Of a stretch of 55,058 nt of DNA, positions 1-8,891 are shown in pieces (position 1 is the stretch's first letter; each line of letters begins with the position of its first letter). The notes beneath the pieces are model-generated. The model searched no databases. It saw only the letters and a list, made by a program, of their open reading frames with translations, and had not been told where the DNA came from. Both the position numbers and the translations under genes were made by a program. Source of the stretch: a virus; the IMG/VR virus record IMGVR_UViG_3300021520_000004, positions 1-55,058 of that record. The stretch is one strand, 5' to 3'.

Positions 1-60
1 AGCCAATTCTTGAAACGTCACATAGGTCATTTCAAAGACCAAAGGTCAAAAATCGAACAC

Positions 61-1629
61 TCACCTGGCCGAGCGAAAACCGATGCCGCCGCCCGCGTGG
101 CCCGCGGAGATGTTCGCGAGAGCTGCTCGCACCCCAGCGAGGGAACTGCCGTCCCAAGCGCCGCCCACAGAGAGGAGAGCTGGAATACCCTCGGTGTATC
201 CACCACTGTCGGGGTTATAGCTCTGGCCCAGGAAGTTGTATGCCTGGTCGCCCTCGTTGTAGCCTGCGCCCGTGCTCCACGAAGTGGCGCCGCCAACCGC
301 GCCGCCCACCCCAGCCCAGCCACCGCGCAGACCCCCGAAGAACTGTCCAACCCATTCCCAGATGTTGCCCACAGCGTCTGATACTCCGGCAGGGGAGTAC
401 CAGGAACGCGCAGTCTTGGTGGCGGTCCATACGGCAGTGCGTGGCCCAGTGCCACACAGAGTCCGCCCTGCTTGTGTCGGGTCGGCCGTCCCCTGTTGCG
501 AGCCCGTGGTATTCCAGCCGGGTTCTACCGTCGCGCTCAGTGTGGCGTCGGCGGTGTTATCCGTGTAGACGACGGTGGTGTTGTCCGCCAGAGCCGCCGT
601 ACCCGCGACGTGCAGATAGTAGGTGCTGCCGCCGACCTTGGTTCGGTAGAGCTTGCGAGCCGTGGTGCCCGCCGCACCAGTGGGGATACCGGAGAGAGCT
701 ATCTGGCCGTTCGTAGTGTAGTCCGCCACCGTGGTCCCGGCGTTGTCCGCGCCGCCGGTGGTTTCGCCGGTGGCGTTGACCAGCGTGACCTTGTACTTGT
801 ACACCCCGTTGCCCAGAACGCCCGCTCCCGCACCAGCGAGCGCGGAGGTCAACGCGGCGGGAGGTGCGAGATAGGTGGTCGTATCGTCATCGCTCGATCC
901 GTAGGCCGTGTTGCCGTTCATCCGAGCCGGCGTGATGCTGCCGGGGTTCCACTCCGCGCAGCCCAGCCATTCCTCCCAGGTAGGCATACGACAGCCCACA
1001 TTTCTGAGTGCGGCCATGGCGTCCCAGCCCTGAACCGTGTGCCAGGGCACGACACCGTAGCGACTGGTGGGGTAGGCGGAGGTTCCCACGGCCGATGCGG
1101 TCGCGTCCTCGTGGCTGGCAAGGTAGATGCCGATGGCGAGTGCGCCGATCTTCACCATGCCCGGAAGCGGTATACCTGGAGCAAGCTCGGGATGGGCGCG
1201 GTAGGGAGCGGCCATGTTCAGCAGGTCGTTGGAAGTGATCGAGTACTGGAAGATGGCCCCGTCGGCGCCGCCACCCACCACGTCCTTGCCGTTGTGGAAG
1301 TAGCCGAGCAGACGGCTATTGGTCAGCGTGTAGCCTGACGGCAGCAGTCCATCTCCAGCATGGGCCGTAGCGATGAGGGTCAGCTTCGGACCGTCCGGCG
1401 TGGCGAACACGGCGTAGTCCTTGCCCTGCGCGCGCGCCCCAGTGTCGAGGATGGAGAACGTGTAGGTGGTAGTCGCAGCCAGGCTCCAATAGGAGCCCCC
1501 AGTGAACTGCACCGCGCCTGGAGCGATGGAGAACGAATCATCGTCCACCCAGCCGAGCCGCAGGCCCTGACGGGCACCCAGAAAGCGACGGAATAGCTCA
1601 CCACGAGAGATGAGGCTCTGTGTTCTCAT
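61..1629 (-). CDS. DGR-type variable receptor-binding protein with FGE/C-type-lectin fold
   Basis: The 522-residue protein has an N-terminal virion-attachment-like part. An FGE-sulfatase-like core follows, with MPTWEEW near residues 215-221 and VGNIWEWV near 418. The core is split by an Ig/FN3-like insert at about 251-370. The last 36 residues (487-522) hold GGAW, an AGV triplet and terminal GIGFRSAR, the layout of DGR variable regions. Positions that are Asn in typical DGR templates are all NNC codons here (GAC, GGC, CTC, AAC, ATC, CAC, GGC), as expected if AAC codons mutate at adenines. The likely role is a tail-tip or surface-binding protein with a hypervariable face. The start has an AGGGGG Shine-Dalgarno. 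The gene lies directly downstream of a probable virion protein. Function is inferred from family resemblance. Confidence 0.75.
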   Translation of the reverse strand: MRTQSLISRGELFRRFLGARQGLRLGWVDDDSFSIAPGAVQFTGGSYWSLAATTTYTFSILDTGARAQGKDYAVFATPDGPKLTLIATAHAGDGLLPSGYTLTNSRLLGYFHNGKDVVGGGADGAIFQYSITSNDLLNMAAPYRAHPELAPGIPLPGMVKIGALAIGIYLASHEDATASAVGTSAYPTSRYGVVPWHTVQGWDAMAALRNVGCRMPTWEEWLGCAEWNPGSITPARMNGNTAYGSSDDDTTTYLAPPAALTSALAGAGAGVLGNGVYKYKVTLVNATGETTGGADNAGTTVADYTTNGQIALSGIPTGAAGTTARKLYRTKVGGSTYYLHVAGTAALADNTTVVYTDNTADATLSATVEPGWNTTGSQQGTADPTQAGRTLCGTGPRTAVWTATKTARSWYSPAGVSDAVGNIWEWVGQFFGGLRGGWAGVGGAVGGATSWSTGAGYNEGDQAYNFLGQSYNPDSGGYTEGIPALLSVGGAWDGSSLAGVRAALANISAGHAGGGIGFRSAR

Positions 1630-1632
1630 CGC

Positions 1633-2502
1633 CTAGGCCCCCTTGGTCTGCGAGCAATGGATTGTGGCCGAAGTGGCTCCCGTGCGGATGAACTTGGCAG
1701 CGACGGCCAGTGCCTTGCTCCAGGTGCCCCAGTCCCCGGCCTCCAGAATGTGCCCATCGGTGGCCGTAGGCGCGGAGCCGTCGAAGGTCACCCGGACTTG
1801 AGCAGTCTGCACATCGAGTATGACGTGGGTCGTGTCCGCATGGAAGGCGGCGAATTGCACCCCACCTGCCGTGGCGTCCACGGTGAGGGCCTGATCGGCC
1901 TGGGTGGAGTTGGGGACGAGGTTGGTGGGGTTGAGCGGAACGGTGACGGCCCTCATGGCCGGATTCTGTTCCATGTAGCTGATCTCTTTGAGCACCTGCA
2001 TGGCGGTCACGGGCGTGGTGTCGGTAGCCGTGCTCTTCGCATCTGCCTTAGCTCCGAGGGTCACATCGGCCCCATCGGAGATTGCGCCAGGAACAGCCGT
2101 ACCACCGGATATGCCCTCCACGATGACCGAACGCGCGCCGGCGCCCAGCGGCAACTCTTTGTACTGCGGCGTTCCATCGTTCGACTTGCCGCCGACAATG
2201 TTGATCTTGCTGGGGGCGGTGGTGCCTTGCGCGACCAGACAGTCGTCGATGATCTGAACCGCCGTCTTGATGTCGCTGGCACTGGCTTCGGTGACCGTGC
2301 CCGTCGTGGTAACGGCCCCAGTAATAGGTACCGCCGACGCCCGCAACTGCGTGTCGGTCAACGGGTTGGCCGCCATGGCCCCCGCCAGTTGAGCGATGTC
2401 GGCGTCGGAGAGATCCACCGTCACCTTTCCGCCCGCGACGGTATTGGCGATGTCGCTCAGGTACCCCATGATCGTTCGGAGCATGGTCTGTGGCGAAATC
2501 AT
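1633..2502 (-). CDS. Putative virion accessory or fibre protein
   Basis: This is a 289-residue protein of unknown family. Its start is fixed by an AAGGAG Shine-Dalgarno and a 4-base ATGA overlap with the preceding small-terminase-like gene; the frame stays open upstream, but that stretch is antisense-like noise. The N-terminus is helical, the middle is rich in Thr, Val, Ala and Gly (GGKSNDGTPQYKELPLG), and the C-terminus is beta-rich and ends in ATIHCSQTKGA. Low-complexity Thr/Val/Gly sequence next to a receptor-binding protein fits a structural or adaptor role. I recognise no catalytic motif. Confidence 0.6.
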   Translation of the reverse strand: MISPQTMLRTIMGYLSDIANTVAGGKVTVDLSDADIAQLAGAMAANPLTDTQLRASAVPITGAVTTTGTVTEASASDIKTAVQIIDDCLVAQGTTAPSKINIVGGKSNDGTPQYKELPLGAGARSVIVEGISGGTAVPGAISDGADVTLGAKADAKSTATDTTPVTAMQVLKEISYMEQNPAMRAVTVPLNPTNLVPNSTQADQALTVDATAGGVQFAAFHADTTHVILDVQTAQVRVTFDGSAPTATDGHILEAGDWGTWSKALAVAAKFIRTGATSATIHCSQTKGA

Positions 2503-3023
2503 GGTTTTACTCCTTCCATTTCGGGCGCGAAGGCCTTGAGGCCCTCGATCGAACCGGTGCGGATCGCTTCTTCGTCGCCGTTGATGAGGGCGTCTTCCTC
2601 GCCGGCGGCCAGCAGTTGCTCCATCTCGTCGCCAGTGACGGCCTGACCGCGCGAGAGGGCACCCACGCCGCCCCAGGCCGCGGCCTGCTCCCCGATGACC
2701 TTGACGGCCCCCACGAGCTCGCGGACGGTGGCAGTGCCGAGCTTCAGGGACAGAAGGCGCAGCCCCTCGAAGACGATGGGGATGGCGGCGTCCACGAGGT
2801 TCTTGCGCTGCTCCTCCTGGATGCGGTCCCACTCCTCACCCGAGAGAAGGTGTCGCCACTTGGTGACAGTGTTCTCAGAACAGCCCACGAGTTGGGCGAT
2901 CTCGGGCCGAGGTCGGCCGGCGGCGCAGAGCAGGGAGATCTGGACGCGCTGTTCTGGGGTGAGGCTATGCCCCGTCTCCTGTTTTGATGGCACTCTTCGT
3001 ACAAACTCCTTCACGGGCATCAT
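2499..3023 (-). CDS. Second small-terminase-like HTH protein (TerS paralogue)
   Basis: The 174-residue protein has an N-terminal HTH of small-terminase type (LTPEQRVQISLLCAAGRPRP, then EIAQLVGCSENTVTKW, about residues 20-55) and a helical C-terminus. Its tail (GVGAL, LLAAG, GSIEGLKAF) matches the tail of the gene just upstream of the large terminase at the right end of the window (GVGAM, ILAAA, GSMEGLKAF), so the two are paralogues. The start follows AGAAGGGGGTGA and abuts the previous stop. It lies about 52 kb from terL, an unusual place for a small terminase. A 42-bp patch encoding GEEDALINGD is shared with the capsid gene. It could be a packaging variant or a repurposed DNA-binding protein. 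Confidence 0.7.
   Translation of the reverse strand: MMPVKEFVRRVPSKQETGHSLTPEQRVQISLLCAAGRPRPEIAQLVGCSENTVTKWRHLLSGEEWDRIQEEQRKNLVDAAIPIVFEGLRLLSLKLGTATVRELVGAVKVIGEQAAAWGGVGALSRGQAVTGDEMEQLLAAGEEDALINGDEEAIRTGSIEGLKAFAPEMEGVKP
2572..2613 (-). repeat. 42-bp patch shared with the capsid gene (copy 1)
   Basis: This segment matches 49126-49167 at 41 of 42 positions, with 33 consecutive identical bases, in the same orientation and reading frame. Here it encodes AAGEEDALINGDE inside the small-terminase-like gene. Confidence 0.9.
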
Positions 3024-3305
3024 TCACCCCCTTCTATCCGCTATCTCAGCCGCTTCCATCAGGGTGCTTCTGACCCGGTCTGGACCCCAGCTGGGGAACT
3101 TGAACAGCAACGCCGAACCCAGCCCATTCACGAAGTCGTGGTCCTCCTGCGACTCCCCCGCGATGAGTGCGGCACGGTCCTCGATCATGTCGGCCAGCAT
3201 CTCCATGAAGTCGTCCTCCCGGCGGGCCGGCTTGGCCGACTTGCGGAACTCGATCTCCTCGACGATGGGTCGCGCCTGTGTCATGAGGTCGTCGAGGCCG
3301 ATCAT
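3024..3305 (-). CDS. Hypothetical small protein
   Basis: The 93-residue protein is acidic and probably helical (DFMEMLADMIEDRAALIAGE). No known family is recognised. Its start overlaps the end of the neighbour by ATGA, and its stop abuts the start of the small-terminase-like gene. Translational coupling therefore places it in a five-gene leftward unit with the virion and DGR-target genes. The central segment resembles a stretch encoded near the tape measure (EEAEMLADMIAQRITRSA), but this may only reflect shared helix composition. Confidence 0.6.
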   Translation of the reverse strand: MIGLDDLMTQARPIVEEIEFRKSAKPARREDDFMEMLADMIEDRAALIAGESQEDHDFVNGLGSALLFKFPSWGPDRVRSTLMEAAEIADRRG

Positions 3306-3565
3306 TTCAGGAACGCTTCCACAACGACCGCCACAATCAGCCCGGCGCCGACGCTCAGCGTCCCGAAGAAGAGCTTGTCGACCTTGCTCTCGATGCGCTC
3401 AAGGCTGCCGTTCTGCCGCTCCTGCCACTTCTCCAGCGAGAGGAATCGCTGATCGCACGCGCCACGGATACACGCCGTCATCTCGCGCTCGGTTTCGCTG
3501 GACTCCGCCCGGCGCTCGGGTCCGATGTAGCCGGGGACTATGACGGTGCGGGAGTAGTCGGTCAT
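3302..3565 (-). CDS. Coiled-coil protein with C-terminal membrane anchor
   Basis: The 87-residue protein starts at MTDYSRTVIV, chosen because a strong GAGGAGGTG Shine-Dalgarno precedes this ATG. A helical amphipathic segment (FLSLEKWQERQNGSLERIES) leads to one transmembrane helix near the end (LFFGTLSVGAGLIVAVVVEAFL). The layout resembles XhlA-like phage membrane proteins associated with holins, but a structural or superinfection role is equally possible. It is the first gene of the leftmost unit. Confidence 0.6.
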   Translation of the reverse strand: MTDYSRTVIVPGYIGPERRAESSETEREMTACIRGACDQRFLSLEKWQERQNGSLERIESKVDKLFFGTLSVGAGLIVAVVVEAFLK

Positions 3566-3590
3566 GGACACCTCCTCGGTGTTGGGGCTA

Positions 3591-3617
3591 GGTAGCGGCG
3601 GCAGGACTCGAACCTGC
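3591..3617 (-). other. Candidate attP core: 3' end of a tRNA gene
   Basis: Read on the minus strand, this is a perfect T-arm: stem GCAGG, loop TTCGAGT, stem CCTGC, matching the tRNA consensus GGTTCRANYCC. It is followed by a 7-base acceptor strand CGCCGCT and then ACC. No D-arm, anticodon arm or 5' acceptor strand lies upstream, where an HNH gene ends instead, so it is not a tRNA gene. Phages that integrate into tRNA genes carry such 3'-end copies at attP. A tyrosine recombinase lies 2.5 kb away. Confidence 0.6.
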
Positions 3618-3618
3618 G

Positions 3619-4343
3619 CTAGGACCGCTCGACCCAGTGCATCTTGCGGTGGCAGTTGGCGCAGAGGACGATGCACTTGGCTACCTCGTCCAGGATCCTC
3701 TTCCTGCTCCAGTTACGGGCGATCATGGTGCTTATGTTCGCGTCCTTCTCATTCGGATCGCGGTGGTGAAAATCCAGAGTCGCCGGATGGCTTTCTCCGC
3801 ACTGCTCACAAGTGAGGTGCGACTTGAACGCCCGCCACCACTCCACATGTGCATCTTCTCAGCCTCGGCTTCGGTACGGGTCTGCCGGTTGGACTCGATG
3901 GCCGCCAGCCGTTCGAGGTAGCCGGGATTGAGGCGTTCTTGGCGTTCGCGCTTCATGACGCTCTCACAGGCTTTGCAGCGGTACTGGAAACCGGAGGGAG
4001 ACGACGTGTCTCTATGCCAGAACTCGGTGGTGGCCGACTTTACTTCGCCGCACAGGGGACAACGAATGGCACCCTGTGCTTTGGCCGCTTCACGAGCGTC
4101 GAGTTCGGCTATGCGTTTCGGGGAAAGTTTGCGGCGTCTTGCACCGTCGGTATGGCACGCTTTACACCACCCTGACCAGCCACCACCACGGCGGTTCTTC
4201 TCGCGGTACCAGTACGAGGTGTCTAGAGGGAGTGTGCGCTTGCAGGCGGGACACGTTTTGAGGGGAGGCTCGATTTCTGACCCCCCCCGTGTTTGGCCAT
4301 GACGATGCTTGGGGCGCCGAGCGCCATGGACCTTGACCGGCAT
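3619..4343 (-). pseudogene. Frameshifted zinc-finger/HNH endonuclease
   Basis: Two overlapping frames make up one protein. The first carries two Cys-rich motifs (CPACKRTLP with WCKACH, then CPLCGEVKS with RCKACESV). The second, in the -1 frame from about 3860, carries a complete HNH module (CEQCGESHPATLDFHHRDP, then LCANCHRKMHW). Related phage nucleases have both parts in one frame. There is no slippery heptamer at the junction, so a 1-base indel (decay or sequencing error) is likely. A G8 run near 4281-4288 is a second possible indel site. The ATG at 4343 is a tentative start. The stop borders the tRNA-like attP candidate. Confidence 0.6.
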
Positions 4344-4486
4344 CCCCAGGCCCCTGCCGAGGCCCGAAACAGACTCGATCGAGGCGAAACACGGGGGGTG
4401 GTGGCTCGATTCGAGGTCAAACCTGCACATGCGTATCGTTTCTACATAGGAAACGCTACAGCTGGGCACATCTGAGTCAGGTACGC

Positions 4487-4540
4487 TCATTGGTTGCGCT
4501 CTGGCTTACCATTCAAGGTTCGGCGATATTACCAATGAGC
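4487..4540. repeat. 10-bp inverted repeat, operator candidate
   Basis: GCTCATTGGT at 4487-4496 and its exact reverse complement ACCAATGAGC at 4531-4540 are 34 bp apart. The spacing suggests paired protein-binding sites rather than an RNA hairpin. Confidence 0.5.
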
Positions 4541-4590
4541 CAATAGTGTGGGCCGGGCACAGTCCTAGAACGCTGTTCACGACTGGTGGA

Positions 4591-4631
4591 GCTCAGAGAC
4601 GCTCAGAGACGCACGACGCATGCTCAGAGAC
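4591..4631. repeat. Three direct repeats of GCTCAGAGAC
   Basis: Copies begin at 4591, 4601 and 4622. The first two are in tandem and the third follows after 11 bp. They could be binding sites for a repressor or for the integrase or excisionase. Confidence 0.55.
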
Positions 4632-4804
4632 GCGCGCCGCGCTGGTCCGCTGTTCAAGCCTCAAGGAATCATGATGCGCTGCTTGTATGCGCTGCTGTTC
4701 TGCATGCTCACGCTGCCGTGGTGAGTCGTGGTGTTGGCTCGTGCCGTACTGCCCTTCGCGCTGCCGCGCTCCAGAGTAGATTGAGAATGCCCCTGGGTAT
4801 GCCC

Positions 4805-4826
4805 AAACGCTCGGCTACGAGCGTTT
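4805..4826. promoter_or_regulatory. Palindrome, operator or hairpin
   Basis: AAACGCTCG, loop GCTA, CGAGCGTTT forms a perfect 9-bp stem. No T-run follows on either strand, so an operator is more likely than a terminator. Confidence 0.45.
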
Positions 4827-5046
4827 CCTACCGACCACCCAGGATTATCGCCTGCCGACCACGACTGGCGTACGCACGGCGTGAGGTCGCTATCGCGTTG
4901 CGTGAGCACGCTGCCTCGGGGCGCCGAACGTCGATGCTCCTCTAACGAGCGATGCGCGGATGGTGGGTCCGTCTCCTGGAGTGTACGCCGATTGGCGGAC
5001 GAAATGCAAGCGCCGAGAGATTCTCTATAGTAGTGTCCGATATCGC

Positions 5047-5075
5047 TTGACATGCAGCAGAGCATGATGTAGAGT
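5047..5075 (+). promoter_or_regulatory. Sigma70-like promoter for the integration module
   Basis: TTGACA (5047-5052), 17-bp spacer and TAGAGT (5070-5075) lie about 70 bp before the first rightward gene. The same TAGAGT -10 with 17-bp spacing occurs at the early promoter near 22.37 kb. Confidence 0.65.
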
Positions 5076-5145
5076 CGGCTTATCAGAGAGCGGCGCCCGT
5101 AGGACGGCAATCCCCGGGCGCCAGGATAGCGAAAGGACCGCTACC

Positions 5146-5361
5146 ATGAAAGATTCTACTGCATCCATCCCCACCACGTACAGCATCGCCATGCTCGCCC
5201 GCCGCAACAAGTACAACGATCCGATCATCCTGCTCGAAACACGCGACGCATACACGGCATGGTCGCAATGGCGGACCCTTTGCCCAGACCTGCCGGACCG
5301 CACTATCCTGAGCGCTTGGGATGGACACAGCCGCCGCACGTTGGCCGTTAAGGTCGCGTGA
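5146..5361 (+). CDS. Hypothetical small protein, first gene of the rightward operon
   Basis: The 71-residue protein has an AAAGGA Shine-Dalgarno 8 bases before its ATG and follows the promoter at 5047-5075. It is mixed alpha/beta (YSIAMLARRNKYNDPIILLE, AWSQWRTLCPDLPDRT). No family is recognised. As the promoter-proximal gene of the integration module it could be regulatory, but no HTH is evident. Its stop overlaps the next small reading frame by TGATG. Confidence 0.55.
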   Translation: MKDSTASIPTTYSIAMLARRNKYNDPIILLETRDAYTAWSQWRTLCPDLPDRTILSAWDGHSRRTLAVKVA

Positions 5362-5417
5362 TGACCACCACGACCGAATCCCCCCACGGGGGGACGCAGG
5401 AAGCCGAAGAGAAATGA
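5361..5417 (+). CDS. Possible 18-residue peptide
   Basis: A reading frame MTTTTESPHGGTQEAEEK starts in a TGATG overlap with the preceding gene. It contains a CCCCCC/GGGGGG hairpin sequence. Translation is plausible from coupling only. Confidence 0.25.
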   Translation: MTTTTESPHGGTQEAEEK

Positions 5418-5430
5418 GACAGGAGGAACG

Positions 5431-5652
5431 ATGAAACGCTACACCTGCCCACTAGGGCGCCGGTCCGACTACCCGCACCCGGCACCGGAGCGCACCGCGT
5501 ACCGGGTAAGTGCCTGTCTCGCCGATGACTGCTACCAGGTATGGCCGAACCGGCCGAGCATGGCGCGCAGTGTCAGGATGCAGCAGACCCGTGAGCACCG
5601 CACGGGCGACTGGGTACCCATGGTGAAACTGTCCGACGTGGAGGGGTACTGA
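5431..5652 (+). CDS. Hypothetical small protein
   Basis: The 73-residue protein has a near-perfect AGGAGGAACG Shine-Dalgarno. It has three cysteines (YTCPLGRR, SACLADDCYQVW) and a conserved-looking C-terminus (DWVPMVKLSDVEGY). No family is recognised. It lies between the promoter and the excisionase-like gene, in the same orientation. Confidence 0.55.
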   Translation: MKRYTCPLGRRSDYPHPAPERTAYRVSACLADDCYQVWPNRPSMARSVRMQQTREHRTGDWVPMVKLSDVEGY

Positions 5653-5653
5653 C

Positions 5654-5731
5654 ATGCAAGGGCGGCCGACCGCACCCGAGCCAATGGGCAATCGTAGGAC
5701 TCCAGACTCCGGAACGAAAGGACGTCAATGA
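5654..5731 (+). CDS. Possible 25-residue peptide
   Basis: This short frame starts 4 bases after the preceding stop (TGACATG) and ends in an ATGA overlap with the excisionase-like gene. Its end contains that gene's ribosome-binding site, so it may serve translational coupling rather than encode a functional peptide. Confidence 0.3.
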   Translation: MQGRPTAPEPMGNRRTPDSGTKGRQ

Positions 5732-6084
5732 ACAAGCGTCTGACCCTCACCCGCGGGCAAGACCCCTTCCCGATCGTCTCGTTTCGCGATATCGCCAGGC
5801 GCAGCGGAACGCTGGAGGACACGGTGAGCAAATGGATACTCCGCGGTCGGGGACCGAAACCCATCGGCGCCTGCGCCGCCGGCGCCCTGTACTGGTGGCC
5901 GGACTGGCTGGAGTGGTTCGCCGCCAAGCGGCCGGCGGTGCTCGCTGCAATGAGCAATGGGGGGACTCCGGAATCGGCTCTGGCGCCCATCAAGCCGCGG
6001 CCGCCCTGCAATAGCGACGCTGTGGACTCCTGTGCCGACTGCGAATGCACCGCGGACGAGTGCGATTTGAGGGAGGAGTCATGA
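5728..6084 (+). CDS. Excisionase-like winged-HTH DNA-binding protein
   Basis: The 118-residue protein has a MerR/AlpA-type HTH at residues 17-65 (SFRDIARRSGTLEDTVSKW, GPKPIGACAAGALYWWPDWL, EWF). The C-terminus is Cys-rich (DSCADCECTADECD), possibly metal binding. It is translationally coupled by ATGA to the recombinase. The pairing suggests a recombination directionality factor, though a transcriptional regulator of the module is an alternative. The start has AAAGGACG upstream. Confidence 0.6.
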   Translation: MNKRLTLTRGQDPFPIVSFRDIARRSGTLEDTVSKWILRGRGPKPIGACAAGALYWWPDWLEWFAAKRPAVLAAMSNGGTPESALAPIKPRPPCNSDAVDSCADCECTADECDLREES

Positions 6085-6677
6085 CCACCGCGACCCGCCA
6101 CCGCGTCACCGTCCCCGAGGGCCTATCCCGCATGGAGTTCGACCGCCTGATGGACCCGCACACGGTGGGCGATCCGCGCGCCTCGACCTATGCCCGGGAC
6201 CGCATGCTGCTCGAGCTGCTCGCCGGGACGGGGCTGCGCATCAATGAGGCGTTGACACTCAATCGGGATCGGGTGGACTTGGTGGAGCGAAGCATCTGGG
6301 TCCCGGCAGCGCTCAGCAAATCGGGCCGCGCTCGAAAAGTGTACGTGGGAGACACGCTGGTGGGCAAGCTCCGCGCGTACCTCGATTCGCTGCCCGCAAC
6401 GCAATGGGCATTGTTCAGTACCCGCACCGGCGCGCGCCTAACGGATTCGCATGTGCGAAGACTCTTCAAGAAGTTCGCCATGCGCGCAGGAATCGACCCG
6501 GAGCGGTGCCACCCTCATGCCATGAGACATTGCTATGCAAGCCGCTTCTTGGGGAATGGCGGGACGCTCGAAGCTCTGAAAACGCAACTGGGTCATAGCA
6601 GTACCCAGGTGACCAGCATCTATTTGCAGGGAAGTTCTTGGCAAAGGGCGGACGAAGCGCAGAAGCTGGACCTGTAG
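6081..6677 (+). CDS. int: Short tyrosine recombinase (integrase catalytic domain only)
   Basis: The 198-residue protein catalyses strand exchange between attP and attB. All catalytic residues are visible: R53 in GTGLRINEAL, a lysine at 80 or 86, H146 and R149 in HPHAMRHCYASRF, H172 in LGHSS and nucleophile Y181 in IYLQG. The start is set by GGGAGGAGTC and the ATGA overlap with the excisionase-like gene. At 198 residues it lacks both the usual arm-binding domain and most of the core-binding domain (typical phage integrases have 350-400 residues), so it resembles stand-alone minimal XerC/D-like catalytic domains. The candidate attP at 3.6 kb is its likely substrate. Confidence 0.85.
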   Translation: MTTATRHRVTVPEGLSRMEFDRLMDPHTVGDPRASTYARDRMLLELLAGTGLRINEALTLNRDRVDLVERSIWVPAALSKSGRARKVYVGDTLVGKLRAYLDSLPATQWALFSTRTGARLTDSHVRRLFKKFAMRAGIDPERCHPHAMRHCYASRFLGNGGTLEALKTQLGHSSTQVTSIYLQGSSWQRADEAQKLDL

Positions 6678-6739
6678 CCGGACCAATGGGGCGGCCGTGG
6701 ACTTGGCAATGCGGTCACCCTGGACTCCGGGAGAAATGC

Positions 6740-6772
6740 GAAGCGCCACAAGGCGGGTACCTGTGGCGCTTC
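6740..6772. terminator. Bidirectional terminator-like hairpin between convergent operons
   Basis: GAAGCGCCACA (6740-6750) and TGTGGCGCTTC (6762-6772) form a perfect 11-bp stem between the rightward recombinase and the leftward early operon. U-tracts are short on both sides. Confidence 0.65.
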
Positions 6773-6850
6773 TCGAAACGGCTGGCGAGCCTTGGGTAGC
6801 TCATGGCTTTTGCTACCTTATCCGATAGTACACTAACGCTCGATGAGAAG

Positions 6851-8887
<2,037 letters not shown>

Positions 8888-8891
<4 letters not shown>

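Larger units (their letters stand above)
4344..5046. other. Intergenic region with repeats and hairpins, no convincing gene
   Basis: This stretch separates the leftward HNH gene from the rightward integration module. No frame on either strand looks coding. It contains a 10-bp inverted repeat, three GCTCAGAGAC direct repeats and a 9-bp-stem palindrome, each listed separately, and it borders a promoter. It is the natural place for the lysis/lysogeny control region, although no CI-like repressor gene is visible. Confidence 0.6.

Noticed and set aside
1-60. Hairpin at the end of the DGR target that could be the cruciform required for mutagenic homing
   Set aside because: Only a 4-bp GACC/GGTC stem with a 3-base loop is visible, much weaker than known elements. 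The region is cut by the window edge.
3591-3680. A complete tRNA gene
   Set aside because: Only the T-arm and 3' acceptor strand are present. The upstream 60 bases are HNH coding sequence without D-arm, anticodon arm or 5' acceptor strand.
3846-3900. Programmed frameshift in the HNH gene
   Set aside because: The -1 window contains no X XXY YYZ heptamer, so an indel is more likely.
4671-4724. Hydrophobic 17-codon leader peptide
   Set aside because: There is an AAGGA upstream, but no promoter or coupled gene. Mentioned only as a possibility.
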